The notes under the pieces: generated by a model
The model's input: only the letters and a program-made list of their open reading frames with translations
The model's database searches: none
Told to the model about the DNA's origin: nothing
Assembly (NCBI RefSeq): GCF_014898815.1
Contig: NW_026515543.1
Coordinates: forward strand, 3,472,001 to 3,536,000
DNA: 64,000 bases
Direction of reading: 5' to 3'
From: Panonychus citri
Taxonomy: Eukaryota > Arthropoda > Arachnida > Trombidiformes > Tetranychidae
Program-made: the position numbers and the translations under genes
Shown here: positions 14,901 to 22,379 of the stretch, piece after piece
How the letters are laid out: the number at the start of each line of letters is the position of its first letter
Numbering within the stretch: the stretch's first letter is position 1

Positions 14901-17900
14901 TTCATCGCTTCAACCCATTCATAACAGAATCATCAGTCGGAGGCGGAACCAGAAAAATTAACTTTCAATTCACTTACCTGAGAGAGAGAGAGAGAGAGAG
15001 AGATGATTATGATGATGATGATGAGAGAGTGATACTTACCTTGTTGATGGTATTACATGAATATGATGATATTTTCATCTGTTTGTCTCCTTTACTCTTT
15101 GTTATTATAATTACTCACTTTCATCAATTACCTTCCTCCAGATGATACTCATCATTACGATGATAATTACTCATCATCATCTTGATGAATTAAATATAAT
15201 GGAAAAAGAAAAGAAAAATACAAATTGAAACAATCAAAAGGATACGAAATTGTTTCTTTCAATTGTTTTCAATTAACCAGAAATTAAACAATCAAATCAT
15301 TTTAACTTGTTGAAGATCAGATAGATGGCGACAATTTTGAATTTTAATTGTTACAATTAGAGTTTGATTTTAACAGTTAAACTCATTTGTTGATCGGTTC
15401 GTAATTAGTACCTTTAGCTAATGGTGGACTCTAATGAAAATTTTCATTCGATTGGAAGTTAATGTGAATCGAATTGGTCAACGAATACAAATAGAAAACA
15501 TGATGATCATAATTCCATATTCTAAATGTGTTTCCTTTTTCACCGAATGAATTTCATCATCTTCCTTTTACCTTCCTCTTTCATGGTGTGAATTACAGGT
15601 TACCTGAGATGAGAATGTGTTTGTTGAATTGTACGTAAATCTATGTACATTATAGAGATGATGGAGAAGAAAAAAACAAGATGGAAAAAGATTTGATTGA
15701 ACCATCAACATTTCTCTCTCTCTCTCTCTCAATAGGCTTTTATTAACTTGTGTATCTATTCATTCAGCTCACTCTTTTTTCATCAATTTTTTCTCTATCT
15801 CATCATCATCATCTCATCATCTATGGATGAATGGATAGATAAACAAGCCAAGATAAGTCGACATTCTAATAAATACACTTGTCTTCTTCTCTTCGCTAAT
15901 GATTATCGGATGCCTTTCGATTCGACTTGATGGTGATGATTCTTGTCACTTGTGTTTATATGAAAGAGAAAACGACAGGGAGAGAGAGAGAGAGAGAGCT
16001 GAAAGATAAATAAAAAAAAGATGAGCTAAAAGAGAATAGAAAACAGAAAAAAATCGAATTCGAACCATTGAGATAACTCTTGCTACTTGATTTCGATGAT
16101 GATCATCATCATCACATTCACATTTTATGTTCTCTCTCCCATTGAATCAATTTTCTGCTTGGTTAATCTTATCTTCATCATCTTTACTTTCCATCATCAT
16201 CACATCTTGTTAATAGAGTCAAAGATTAACTGTTAATATAAACGGAGAAGAAACAAAAAAAGAATCAATGAAAAATAGACTTGATGCTTTAGGTAATTAG
16301 TCAATTATCTTGTTGATAAAAAATTAATTGTTATGAGAGTTAAAGGAAACATTACCATTGGATTAAGATGGAAAAGATAATAACAATGAACATGGAAATT
16401 AATGAGAAATTAATGACGAATCAAATTAATCCGATGATTCCGTTTACAAATCAATTCGGATTTTTCTTTTACGATTTCTGACTTTAATTTGGTTCCATTG
16501 GAATCCAAAATTAATGAGTCTCGATCTTTAATCAGTCACAATTGTCTCAAACAAATAATGACAATTTCCAATCCGAATAACAATTGAATAAACAGTTAAT
16601 CTTCCTTGGTGATGCTAATCAATTAGACTCAATAGAAACGGAAACTCATCCGATAAAATAATTACTAAATCCACGTGTTGAATCTGACCAATGATTAAGA
16701 ATTAACGATTAAACGTAAATATATTGATTAGAATTGAGTTAATCACCTATGTAACATAATTAGAAAAATGGAAAGAGATTAAAAGATAAATATTATGTTA
16801 ATAAAGACTAATGAATGTTGAGGTTTAATCTCGAATAGATTATCAAAAATCCTTGAAGATTAGGATTAAAAAGAAGTTGGAGATTAATCAGCCTCCATCT
16901 TCCTAATTAATCACTTGAAAAAGAGAAAAAAAAACAAATTGTTGTTAGCAATCAATCGATTGTTGTAAGTCAACTCGAGAATCTTTCATCATATGGATTC
17001 GATAATTTAACATTTAACCAAAAGTCTCAAAGTCATTCAAGGTTATTAACGGCAAATGGCCTGAGAGTAGCATTGAATGTCCATGTATCGAGTATTTTAT
17101 ATTAGTATTCATAGAGAAAAGGTTGAATCACCCTGTATTTGTGAGACTATTCTGCTTATTGGAAAAAGCTATGACAGATTTATCAGCTTATTAGGTCCAC
17201 CTCATTTACTTATGACTTTCTTAGCTAATTAAATATCTTAATCAGTTCAATTGTTTACCAATCAAGATGAATCAGATTAGATCAAGGTAACGTTCAATGA
17301 AATCTCAAGAGTAAATTATCTCAATCATTTGATACCAGAATTGACTTTTGACCCTTTTGGTTATCAACTAATAGATCTCATGTTTATATAATTTGTCCTA
17401 TTCTCAGTTGATACAAACGTTTCAATAAAAATCTGACAACTTGACCAATCAAATGTACAACATGAAAAAAAAATATTACATGAGTTTAAATGTTTCATGT
17501 GGTCAGTTTTTTGGTAACTACCTTCACTATTAAATGCTGATTGGATGCAATCAAGTTAATTGTGTACAATCTGGTAAACGGTTAAATAATGAGGTTACCT
17601 GGGTTTGGTGAGCATAATTTGGGAACTGTTACCTGAGCACTGAAATTACCAGCCTTGTAATCATAATCAAACATAACTATTAAATGAGTAACTACAATTG
17701 AAACAAAATAGGCAGCAAACAGTATGTCAAAACTATTAACTAGCATTTTCCATTCTCTCGTATTGATTAATAAGATGATGATTAAAGTGAATATAATGAT
17801 GAGAGAGAGAGAGAGGATAAAGTGATGATCCCAGTGGCCGCCCTTCACCAAATAGACTCAATATTTTTGATTTAATACCAAAGCAAAGATGATACAATAT

Positions 17901-17931
17901 TATGATTACTATTTTTTACTCTATTTTCATG
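8921..17931. other. Gene-free region between Hmx and the Polinton
   Basis: The Hmx 3' UTR begins here. The rest is AT-rich with GA, ATG and TCATC microsatellites (for example 11214-11270, 12250-12290, 13867-13934, 14980-15030, 15980-16000). Short open frames exist but consist of translated microsatellites. No gene, RNA or mobile element could be supported. Confidence 0.55.
13867..13934. repeat. Compound (GAT)n/(GA)n microsatellite
   Basis: GAT trinucleotide run with a short interruption, ending in a GA dinucleotide run. It explains the His-rich and Ser-rich spurious minus-strand frames here. Confidence 0.9.
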
Positions 17932-17936
17932 GTTAT
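17932..17936. repeat. Target-site duplication, left copy (GTTAT)
   Basis: GTTAT immediately precedes the left terminus and recurs directly after the right terminus at 33052-33056. Extending to 6 bp gives GGTTAT on the left but GTTATT on the right, so one base has changed or only 5 bp was duplicated. Confidence 0.75.
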
Positions 17937-18094
17937 AGTAGTAAAGAAATGGATGATGCACCCGAAACTGGATCTCGGTGGGAGAAACCATGAGTGGTTG
18001 CAACCAGTACCGGTGGAACTTCGCCAGTGGGTGAAGTATCTTCCGGGTGCATCACCCACTTCCGTTGGAAACAATTTTAACACTATTTAGGTGG
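17937..18094 (+). repeat. Left terminal inverted repeat of the Polinton
   Basis: 158 bases matching the complement of 32878-33051 with several small indels. Shared blocks include the terminal AGTAGTAAAGAAAT, GATGATGCACCCG, GTGGTTGCAACCAGTAC, GCCAGTGG and AACAATTTTAAC. The arms are clearly diverged, so they have not been recently homogenised. The repeat is much more GC-rich than its surroundings and contains CTTCCGG/CCGTTGG blocks. Confidence 0.92.
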
Positions 18095-18128
18095 TAGTAA
18101 CTAGCTACATAATAAAGATACCTATTAA

Positions 18129-18141
18129 CCGGAAGTTCCGG
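18129..18141. promoter_or_regulatory. CCGGAAGTTCCGG palindrome
   Basis: A 13-base odd palindrome made of two back-to-back CCGGAA half-sites, 37 bases upstream of the first TATA-like box. CCGGAAGT is the classical ETS-factor (GABP-type) core. The same octamer appears repeatedly in the right terminal repeat. Binding by any factor is inference. Confidence 0.45.
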
Positions 18142-18177
18142 TAGAAAGAATTAAACTGTATTTTCAACGGGTTTTTG

Positions 18178-18213
18178 AATAAAAGGAAAGTGACGAAAGG
18201 TCAGAAAGACAGT
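18178..18213 (+). promoter_or_regulatory. Promoter P1: TATA-like box plus Inr, 33 nt apart
   Basis: AATAAAAG at 18178-18185 and ACAGTT with its A at 18211. The predicted start is only 4 nt before the first ATG of the 36-residue membrane peptide. That ATG might be skipped for lack of leader, allowing initiation on the TBP-like frame at 18303. It is the weakest of the four boxes (first base A instead of T) but has the same spacing as the other three. Confidence 0.55.
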
Positions 18214-18214
18214 T

Positions 18215-18325
18215 ATGATGGTTCTTTTGCTTACGTTGGTGATTATTGTGGTTGTATTAGTTCTTTTACTGTTTCGGGTGTTTTATTTGGATAATCTAAA
18301 GTATGGAAATGTTACCCTTGCCTAA
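18215..18325 (+). CDS. Putative 36-residue single-pass membrane peptide
   Basis: An ATGATG start opens a 36-codon frame ending in TAA. Residues 3-20 are an almost unbroken Leu/Val/Ile stretch, followed by the cation Arg21 and a short polar tail, as in a type III small membrane protein. It overlaps the first 23 bases of the TBP-like gene in another frame. Small hydrophobic membrane proteins are common in Polintons and related viruses, but I recognise no family. The very short leader predicted from promoter P1 makes translation uncertain. Chance origin is possible, although the hydrophobic run is long for a random frame. Confidence 0.45.
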   Translation: MMVLLLTLVIIVVVLVLLLFRVFYLDNLKYGNVTLA

Positions 18326-18794
18326 GTATGAGATTGTGAATATTGTTTCATTATGGAATATAGATCCGGTTGTTATAAATGTGGACAATACTAATAGACG
18401 GAAGAAGTTTAATGCTGAAGTTATACGTAGGAAAGAAGGAGTTTTCTTGGTTTTTGCATCTGGTAAAGTAACAGCAACGGGTTTTACTGATGTATCAACA
18501 GCGGGAGCTGTCTTACAAGAAGTATATCCGGAAAGAACGGTATCATTTCTCAGGGTTGTTAATATAACTGCCCACAGTTTCATTAATTATTCTTTTAATA
18601 CGAAAATGATGATTGATACTTATGCGGATACAACTTATGAACCGGAAATCTATCCTGCAGTTTATATAAAGATAAATAAGGTAACTTTAATTTATTATAC
18701 GACTGGATCGTTGATTATAACTGGTGCTAAAGACCAAGAACAAATTGAGTCAACATTAAGAGAGTTTACAAACCGGACGTTAACTCATTCATGA
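18303..18794 (+). CDS. TATA-box-binding-protein-like protein of the Polinton
   Basis: 163 residues covering only the TBP saddle core, with no N-terminal extension. Two direct repeats are visible, at about 9-76 and 82-160. Repeat 1 has IVNIV at 11-15 and FLVFASGKVTATG at 48-60. Repeat 2 has VVNIT at 85-89, YEPEIYPAVYIKINK at 112-126 and TTGSLIITGAK at 133-143. The last matches the signature YEPE(L/I)(F/Y)P...GKVVLTGAK of eukaryotic TBP. Known yeast DNA contacts map as follows: Asn69/Asn159 to N13/N87, Phe99/Phe116 to F36/F51, Phe190/Phe207 to Y117/Y132, Thr124/Thr215 to T59/T140. The minor-groove-intercalating Phe pair is thus kept in repeat 1 and changed to Tyr in repeat 2. No intron is present. 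The sequence is far more diverged than any host TBP, so it is not a recent host copy. Its role in element transcription is inferred. Confidence 0.88.
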   Translation: MEMLPLPKYEIVNIVSLWNIDPVVINVDNTNRRKKFNAEVIRRKEGVFLVFASGKVTATGFTDVSTAGAVLQEVYPERTVSFLRVVNITAHSFINYSFNTKMMIDTYADTTYEPEIYPAVYIKINKVTLIYYTTGSLIITGAKDQEQIESTLREFTNRTLTHS

Positions 18795-18798
18795 CAAG

Positions 18799-18835
18799 TA
18801 TAAAAGGAGAATAAAAATGAGAGTTTGTATCATTT
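18799..18835 (+). promoter_or_regulatory. Promoter P2: TATAAAAG plus TCATTT Inr, 33 nt apart
   Basis: A consensus TATAAAAG at 18799-18806 lies just after the TBP-like stop codon. An arthropod-type Inr (TCAKTY) TCATTT at 18830-18835 puts the start A at 18832. The predicted leader to the ATG at 18845 is 13 nt. Confidence 0.75.
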
Positions 18836-18844
18836 GAATCAAAA

Positions 18845-19429
18845 ATGTCAGTCATTACCTGTGAAGAGTTATCTGTAAGGGTTTGTCGCCTATATGAACG
18901 AAGGATTGCTATTGAAAGTGATAGAGAACCTAGACTGTTGAACCGTCCGGTAAGATTAACGGGTTCTGAGTATAAGTTCTGTATTGAATATGCCGAGGAT
19001 TTCGAGAAGAGACCATCATATGTGAGATTTGATGACATTATTGTTAAAAAGGAAAGTGTTTCATCATTCAGTGTTTCAAAAGGATGTTTGGAAAATGTTA
19101 CTACCCCTCGTGATTTTTGGACCGATCAAAGACCATTTTGTGATGCATTGTTACATTTAATGTATAATGATTTGTTTCCGGTTGAACAGTTACTTGATAT
19201 TCATATTTTAACTAAAAAGATGTCTAAAGAAGATATTAAAGAGAGGAAGTGGCCGGAAACGGAAATAAGTGGTATTAATGTGCTTAGTGGTTTACTAAAA
19301 GGACTACGATTACTGAAGAAACCACAAAACCGGAAGGTGGATTTTACTGCTCTGGATAAATTTGCTGAAAAGAATAGGGAGCTATTCAATTCGTATGTTG
19401 AGCTTTTGTATTTAAACAGACATCAATAA
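18845..19429 (+). CDS. Left-arm protein A1 (tandem paralogue), unknown function
   Basis: 194 residues, no recognised family, no membrane segment, mixed charge. It aligns along most of its length with the next gene. Shared landmarks are (G/N)SEY/I-FC near residue 41, an FEK/FDK-V/F stretch, a TP--FW motif (TPRDFW) around 87-92, a P(F/F)-ALLHL helix, and KKMSKEDIKERKW at 124-136 against QISKDEMINRKW in the neighbour. These point to a tandem duplication followed by divergence. It has its own TATA/Inr promoter and ends inside the promoter region of the next gene. Position beside a TBP-like gene suggests an early or regulatory role, but that is only inference. Confidence 0.8.
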   Translation: MSVITCEELSVRVCRLYERRIAIESDREPRLLNRPVRLTGSEYKFCIEYAEDFEKRPSYVRFDDIIVKKESVSSFSVSKGCLENVTTPRDFWTDQRPFCDALLHLMYNDLFPVEQLLDIHILTKKMSKEDIKERKWPETEISGINVLSGLLKGLRLLKKPQNRKVDFTALDKFAEKNRELFNSYVELLYLNRHQ

Positions 19430-19445
19430 ACGATTCTCGTCATTT
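19409..19445 (+). promoter_or_regulatory. Promoter P3: TATTTAAA plus TCATTT Inr, 33 nt apart
   Basis: TATTTAAA at 19409-19416 lies inside the last codons of A1. TCATTT at 19440-19445 gives a start A at 19442, with a 29 nt leader to the ATG at 19471. The A1 C-terminal codons and this core promoter share sequence. Confidence 0.7.
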
Positions 19446-19470
19446 AAAGTTTAAATTTTGAAGAGTTAAG

Positions 19471-20025
19471 ATGTCAAGTGAAATTAAATCGTGGGTAGTT
19501 GTCTCAGAACCTGATCTCATCTGTCGTTTAATGTTTACCGATAATGTTAAGAGACTAGATGTCCGTGCCTTGAAAACTTCAAATATACTATATGGTGTAT
19601 CTCTGTCAAATTCAGAGATAAATTTCTGTATGGCTTTTGCTGAATCATTCGATAAAGTACAAAAATCTGTCTGTTTCTATAAAGTGACTGCGGAAAAGAA
19701 GAGTGATAAATCATTTTTCGTACAAAAGGAAGACAAACCTGGGTGTGAAACCCCTGTTGAATTTTGGAAATCTCTCAAACCATTTAAAGAAGCTATACAA
19801 TGGTTGATTTCATCATCGTCATTACCAATTGAAACATTAATGGATTTATGTTTCTTGACAACTCAAATTTCAAAAGATGAAATGATTAACCGGAAATGGA
19901 ATCATATCACTTCCGAGTACACCCCATCTCGAACATCCTTCCTGTTTTACCTTGGTTTAGTAAAACCGATGAAGCTAAACCCGGAAGATCGATATCGATT
20001 CATTAGATCGATTCATGTACGATGA
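19471..20025 (+). CDS. Left-arm protein A2 (tandem paralogue), unknown function
   Basis: 184 residues, paralogous to A1. The conserved core runs from NSEINFCMAFAESFDK (about 47-62) through ETPVEFWKSLKPFKEAIQWL to QISKDEMINRKW. The N-terminal 40 residues and the C-terminus diverge. A1 ends in a charged YLNRHQ tail, whereas A2 has a PSRTSFLFYLGL segment. No catalytic or metal-binding pattern is evident. The single frame is intact and has its own TATA/Inr promoter. Duplication with retention of both copies suggests dosage or a heteromeric partner. Confidence 0.8.
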   Translation: MSSEIKSWVVVSEPDLICRLMFTDNVKRLDVRALKTSNILYGVSLSNSEINFCMAFAESFDKVQKSVCFYKVTAEKKSDKSFFVQKEDKPGCETPVEFWKSLKPFKEAIQWLISSSSLPIETLMDLCFLTTQISKDEMINRKWNHITSEYTPSRTSFLFYLGLVKPMKLNPEDRYRFIRSIHVR

Positions 20026-20059
20026 TCCGATTCTTTTCGATTCTTTGGTTCAATTTTTG

Positions 20060-20096
20060 TATATAAACGCAGATTAATTTGGATTTTCAATCAGTT
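20060..20096 (+). promoter_or_regulatory. Promoter P4: TATATAAA plus TCAGTT Inr, 33 nt apart
   Basis: TATATAAA at 20060-20067 and the perfect arthropod Inr TCAGTT at 20091-20096, with the start A at 20093. The leader to the ATG at 20135 is 42 nt. The promoter looks intact although the gene behind it is frameshifted. Confidence 0.78.
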
Positions 20097-20134
20097 TCAA
20101 ATCATCCTTCAACGAGTCAACATCAATCTATAAA

Positions 20135-20641
20135 ATGTGTTCAACTATCTATATGGAATTCATCTGTTGTTATTTCGATACTCAAGGCTTCTACATCAAC
20201 GAGACCTATCATCCGATAGAAGTAGCCATGTCTGGGGACAACTTTCTGTGGCATATGAGAGTGGCCAAGAAGTGCGGATGTCAACCATCGGAAGTGAAAA
20301 AGTCAAATGAGGTACTCACGGAGAATCATCATGGACTTAGAGCTGAAAGTGAAGGTCCATGTTATGTGAAGTTAAAGAGTTGGTGAAGGGTATGTACGAA
20401 AGCAATCGTACTGAAACGAAATTCCTGGTAGCTTGCCGATCACGTGAGTCGGAATTTATGTTGAAGAGATTTAATATTCCATTTATTTATTAATGATAAG
20501 TATGGAGCAACATTTGCTAAAATCAAAAAGGGAAGAAAACCATGTGTTCTACATGGATTCAGGATGGAAGATTCAATCAAATGTTCTCTCAATCTTATCC
20601 AGGATATGGAACAATTTGTAAAACCAAAACTTGGTTTCTAA
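20135..20641 (+). pseudogene. Frameshifted left-arm gene, conserved arthropod-type hypothetical
   Basis: The frame opening at 20135 stops at 20386. The homologous-looking reading moves to a second frame at roughly 20359-20493 and returns to the first frame from about 20492 to a stop at 20641. Two compensating indels, or unrecognised small introns, are implied; the intact length would be about 168 residues. Visible landmarks are DTQGFYINETYHPIEVA near the N-terminus, HHGL at about residue 66, a CVLH and a C-x-LN motif near the end. The layout recalls an unnamed protein family frequent in arthropod Polinton-like loci that starts with D-x-QGF...KE. I place it there from memory of the pattern only. 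No function is assigned. Confidence 0.55.
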
Positions 20642-20690
20642 AATTCAACTGTTTAAGAAAAATTTAATAAAATGATTTGAATTAATAACA

Positions 20691-21263
20691 ATGAAGACTT
20701 TCCAAGTTTATTTACACCACCCTTTCACAATGATGGTCGCGGGACCAACAGGTTCAGGTAAAACATATTGGTTGAAAAAATTGGTTGATAATGTAACCAA
20801 GTATTGTTCACCACCTCCAGTGAAGATAACTTACTTTTATGGTGAGTATCAAGATGTTTTTTCAACAATGCAAAATGTTAATTTTATACAAGGATTACCC
20901 GAAAATTTAATAAATAAATTTGACGGGATAGAGCCAGAATGGATAATAATTGATGATCTAATGCTCGAGTCAACCAACTCTAAAGTGATAAGTGAATTGT
21001 TTACCAAGGGATCACATCATCGGAACTTATCCGTCATTTTACTTGTCCAAAATTTTTTCACTAGGGGTAAAGAGAGTCGGAACATATCGTTAAACTCTCA
21101 GTATTTAGTATTGTTTAAAAATCCTCGTGATCAATCGATTATAACAAATATAGCCAGACAAATGATGCCTGGTAGAGTTAGTAAACTCCAAGCTATTTAT
21201 GAAGATGCAACAAAGAATCCATACTCGTATCTGTTTGTTGACTTGAAACCGAAACTCAATTGA
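20691..21263 (+). CDS. A32/FtsK-HerA-type genome packaging ATPase
   Basis: 190 residues. Walker A GPTGSGKT at 18-25, Walker B WIIIDD at 84-89, and a LLVQN sensor/glutamine motif at 117-121. This order and spacing are typical of the Polinton and adintovirus packaging ATPase (A32-like), which pumps genomic DNA into the preformed capsid. Length is a little short of the usual 200-250 residues but all core motifs are present and the frame is unbroken. It is the first gene of the virion module. No convincing TATA/Inr pair lies in the 50 bases before it, unlike the left-arm genes. Confidence 0.93.
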   Translation: MKTFQVYLHHPFTMMVAGPTGSGKTYWLKKLVDNVTKYCSPPPVKITYFYGEYQDVFSTMQNVNFIQGLPENLINKFDGIEPEWIIIDDLMLESTNSKVISELFTKGSHHRNLSVILLVQNFFTRGKESRNISLNSQYLVLFKNPRDQSIITNIARQMMPGRVSKLQAIYEDATKNPYSYLFVDLKPKLN

Positions 21264-21360
21264 AACTAGATTTCTAACAAATGTTTTGGACGAAAAACCA
21301 TATATTGTTACATATTTAGTATAAGAAAAAATAGATTTATGATAAACATCAAATCAAAAA
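21264..21360. other. Short spacer with weak TATA-like string
   Basis: 97 AT-rich bases between the ATPase and the next gene. TATAAGAA at 21320-21327 precedes an ATCAAAT string by about 31 nt. This is a poor match to the TATA/Inr layout of the left arm, so promoter status is doubtful. Confidence 0.25.
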
Positions 21361-21705
21361 ATGAGTGTTAAAAGAGCAGTTAAACATTACTCTTGTCTTC
21401 AGGCATTAGCTAAGGCTAAGAGTGCACAAGAAAGAAGGAAAATTCTATTAAATTCATCGAAATGTATTTATTCTGTGATAATTGATATTACAAAACAAAT
21501 TCTAGCGGGTAATATACCAATGAAAGCAAAAGATAAAGTAAAATTAAAAAGGTATAAGAATACATTACGTAAAATAAGTGGTAAAGTGTCAAGTTTACAG
21601 AAAAAGAATATAATTGTTCAGAAAGGAGGTTTTTTACCATTACTGATAAAACCAACATTAACAATTCTAGCATCTCTTGTGGCAAATAAATTGATGGAAA
21701 AATGA
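21361..21705 (+). CDS. Small basic virion/core-type protein
   Basis: 114 residues, very Lys-rich in the first 85 (KAKDKVKLKRYKNTLRKISGK region), then QKGGFLPLLIKPTLTILASLVANKL at the C-terminus. A basic body followed by a GGFLPLL-type hydrophobic tail recurs in Polinton and adintovirus genomes between the ATPase and integrase genes. There it is presumed to be a DNA-condensing or membrane-active virion component comparable to adenovirus core peptides. The stop overlaps the next start in an ATGA tetranucleotide. Confidence 0.7.
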   Translation: MSVKRAVKHYSCLQALAKAKSAQERRKILLNSSKCIYSVIIDITKQILAGNIPMKAKDKVKLKRYKNTLRKISGKVSSLQKKNIIVQKGGFLPLLIKPTLTILASLVANKLMEK

Positions 21706-22379
21706 ATGCGATTACAAGAATGTACCTTGTTTCAGAAGATCAATATAAACGTAATGTTTTGAGACCAAGTACAACAAGGAAGATACTAGCTAAAAACTTA
21801 CCAACAGAAACAAAAGTGAAATTTATAAATAATATATTAGCAAGAAATCAAGATAATTTCTACCAACCAGAACCATTGGCATTCGCCGATCCTCTTGTTG
21901 AACCATATCAACAACCAGAAATAGAACAAGAGGAGTATGAAGTAGAACCTGATGTGAAAGAAAGTGACGAGCAGAGTTCATTTACAATAAATGACCCAGT
22001 AGCATTTAGTACACCTTTAACGAGTAAACAGTTGGTAGAGAAAACACCACTTCAACTAAATACACAAAGTCCAAAAAACGCTTCGGAAGGTTTTAAAAGT
22101 CACGACAATGCTTTAGAATTGATCTTGAGAAGTATAGAGGGTCTTGTTGGTCCTGACAACCTAATAATTGATGATCATGGTAGACCTTTTATTAGAAGTA
22201 ATGTTAAACATATTGTTGAGTATCTAAGAAGTAACCCTAAAGGACGAGCACCAGATGGATACCCTAGAGTAGTCCGTGCATTAATAAATAGACCTGATGC
22301 AAAGAAATTTATTATAAACAGTAGAGCATTGAAGACAATTAATTCACCATCATGGAAGAAACTATTTTCACCAAGTTAA
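21702..22379 (+). CDS. Polinton conserved hypothetical protein
   Basis: 225 residues. The N-terminus reads MYLVSEDQYKRNVL from residue 7, which is a common opening for this Polinton protein. The middle is acidic and Pro/Glu-rich (EPLAFADPLVEPYQQPEIEQ region, about 56-78) and probably disordered. A folded C-terminal block at about 140-215 contains LILRSIEGLVGPDNLIID and a basic HIVEYLRSN...VRALINR segment. No enzyme motif is seen. The ATG overlaps the previous stop (ATGA), and its last 28 bases overlap the integrase gene. Structural or scaffolding roles are guesses. Confidence 0.7.
   Translation: MNAITRMYLVSEDQYKRNVLRPSTTRKILAKNLPTETKVKFINNILARNQDNFYQPEPLAFADPLVEPYQQPEIEQEEYEVEPDVKESDEQSSFTINDPVAFSTPLTSKQLVEKTPLQLNTQSPKNASEGFKSHDNALELILRSIEGLVGPDNLIIDDHGRPFIRSNVKHIVEYLRSNPKGRAPDGYPRVVRALINRPDAKKFIINSRALKTINSPSWKKLFSPS

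Noticed and set aside
18296..19038. Antisense frames opposite the TBP-like gene and A1
   Set aside because: Shadows of intact plus-strand genes that have matching promoters and recognisable motifs or paralogy.
20660..20690. Possible TATA box before the packaging ATPase
   Set aside because: AT-rich strings occur but no Inr sits at a suitable distance, unlike the left-arm promoters.
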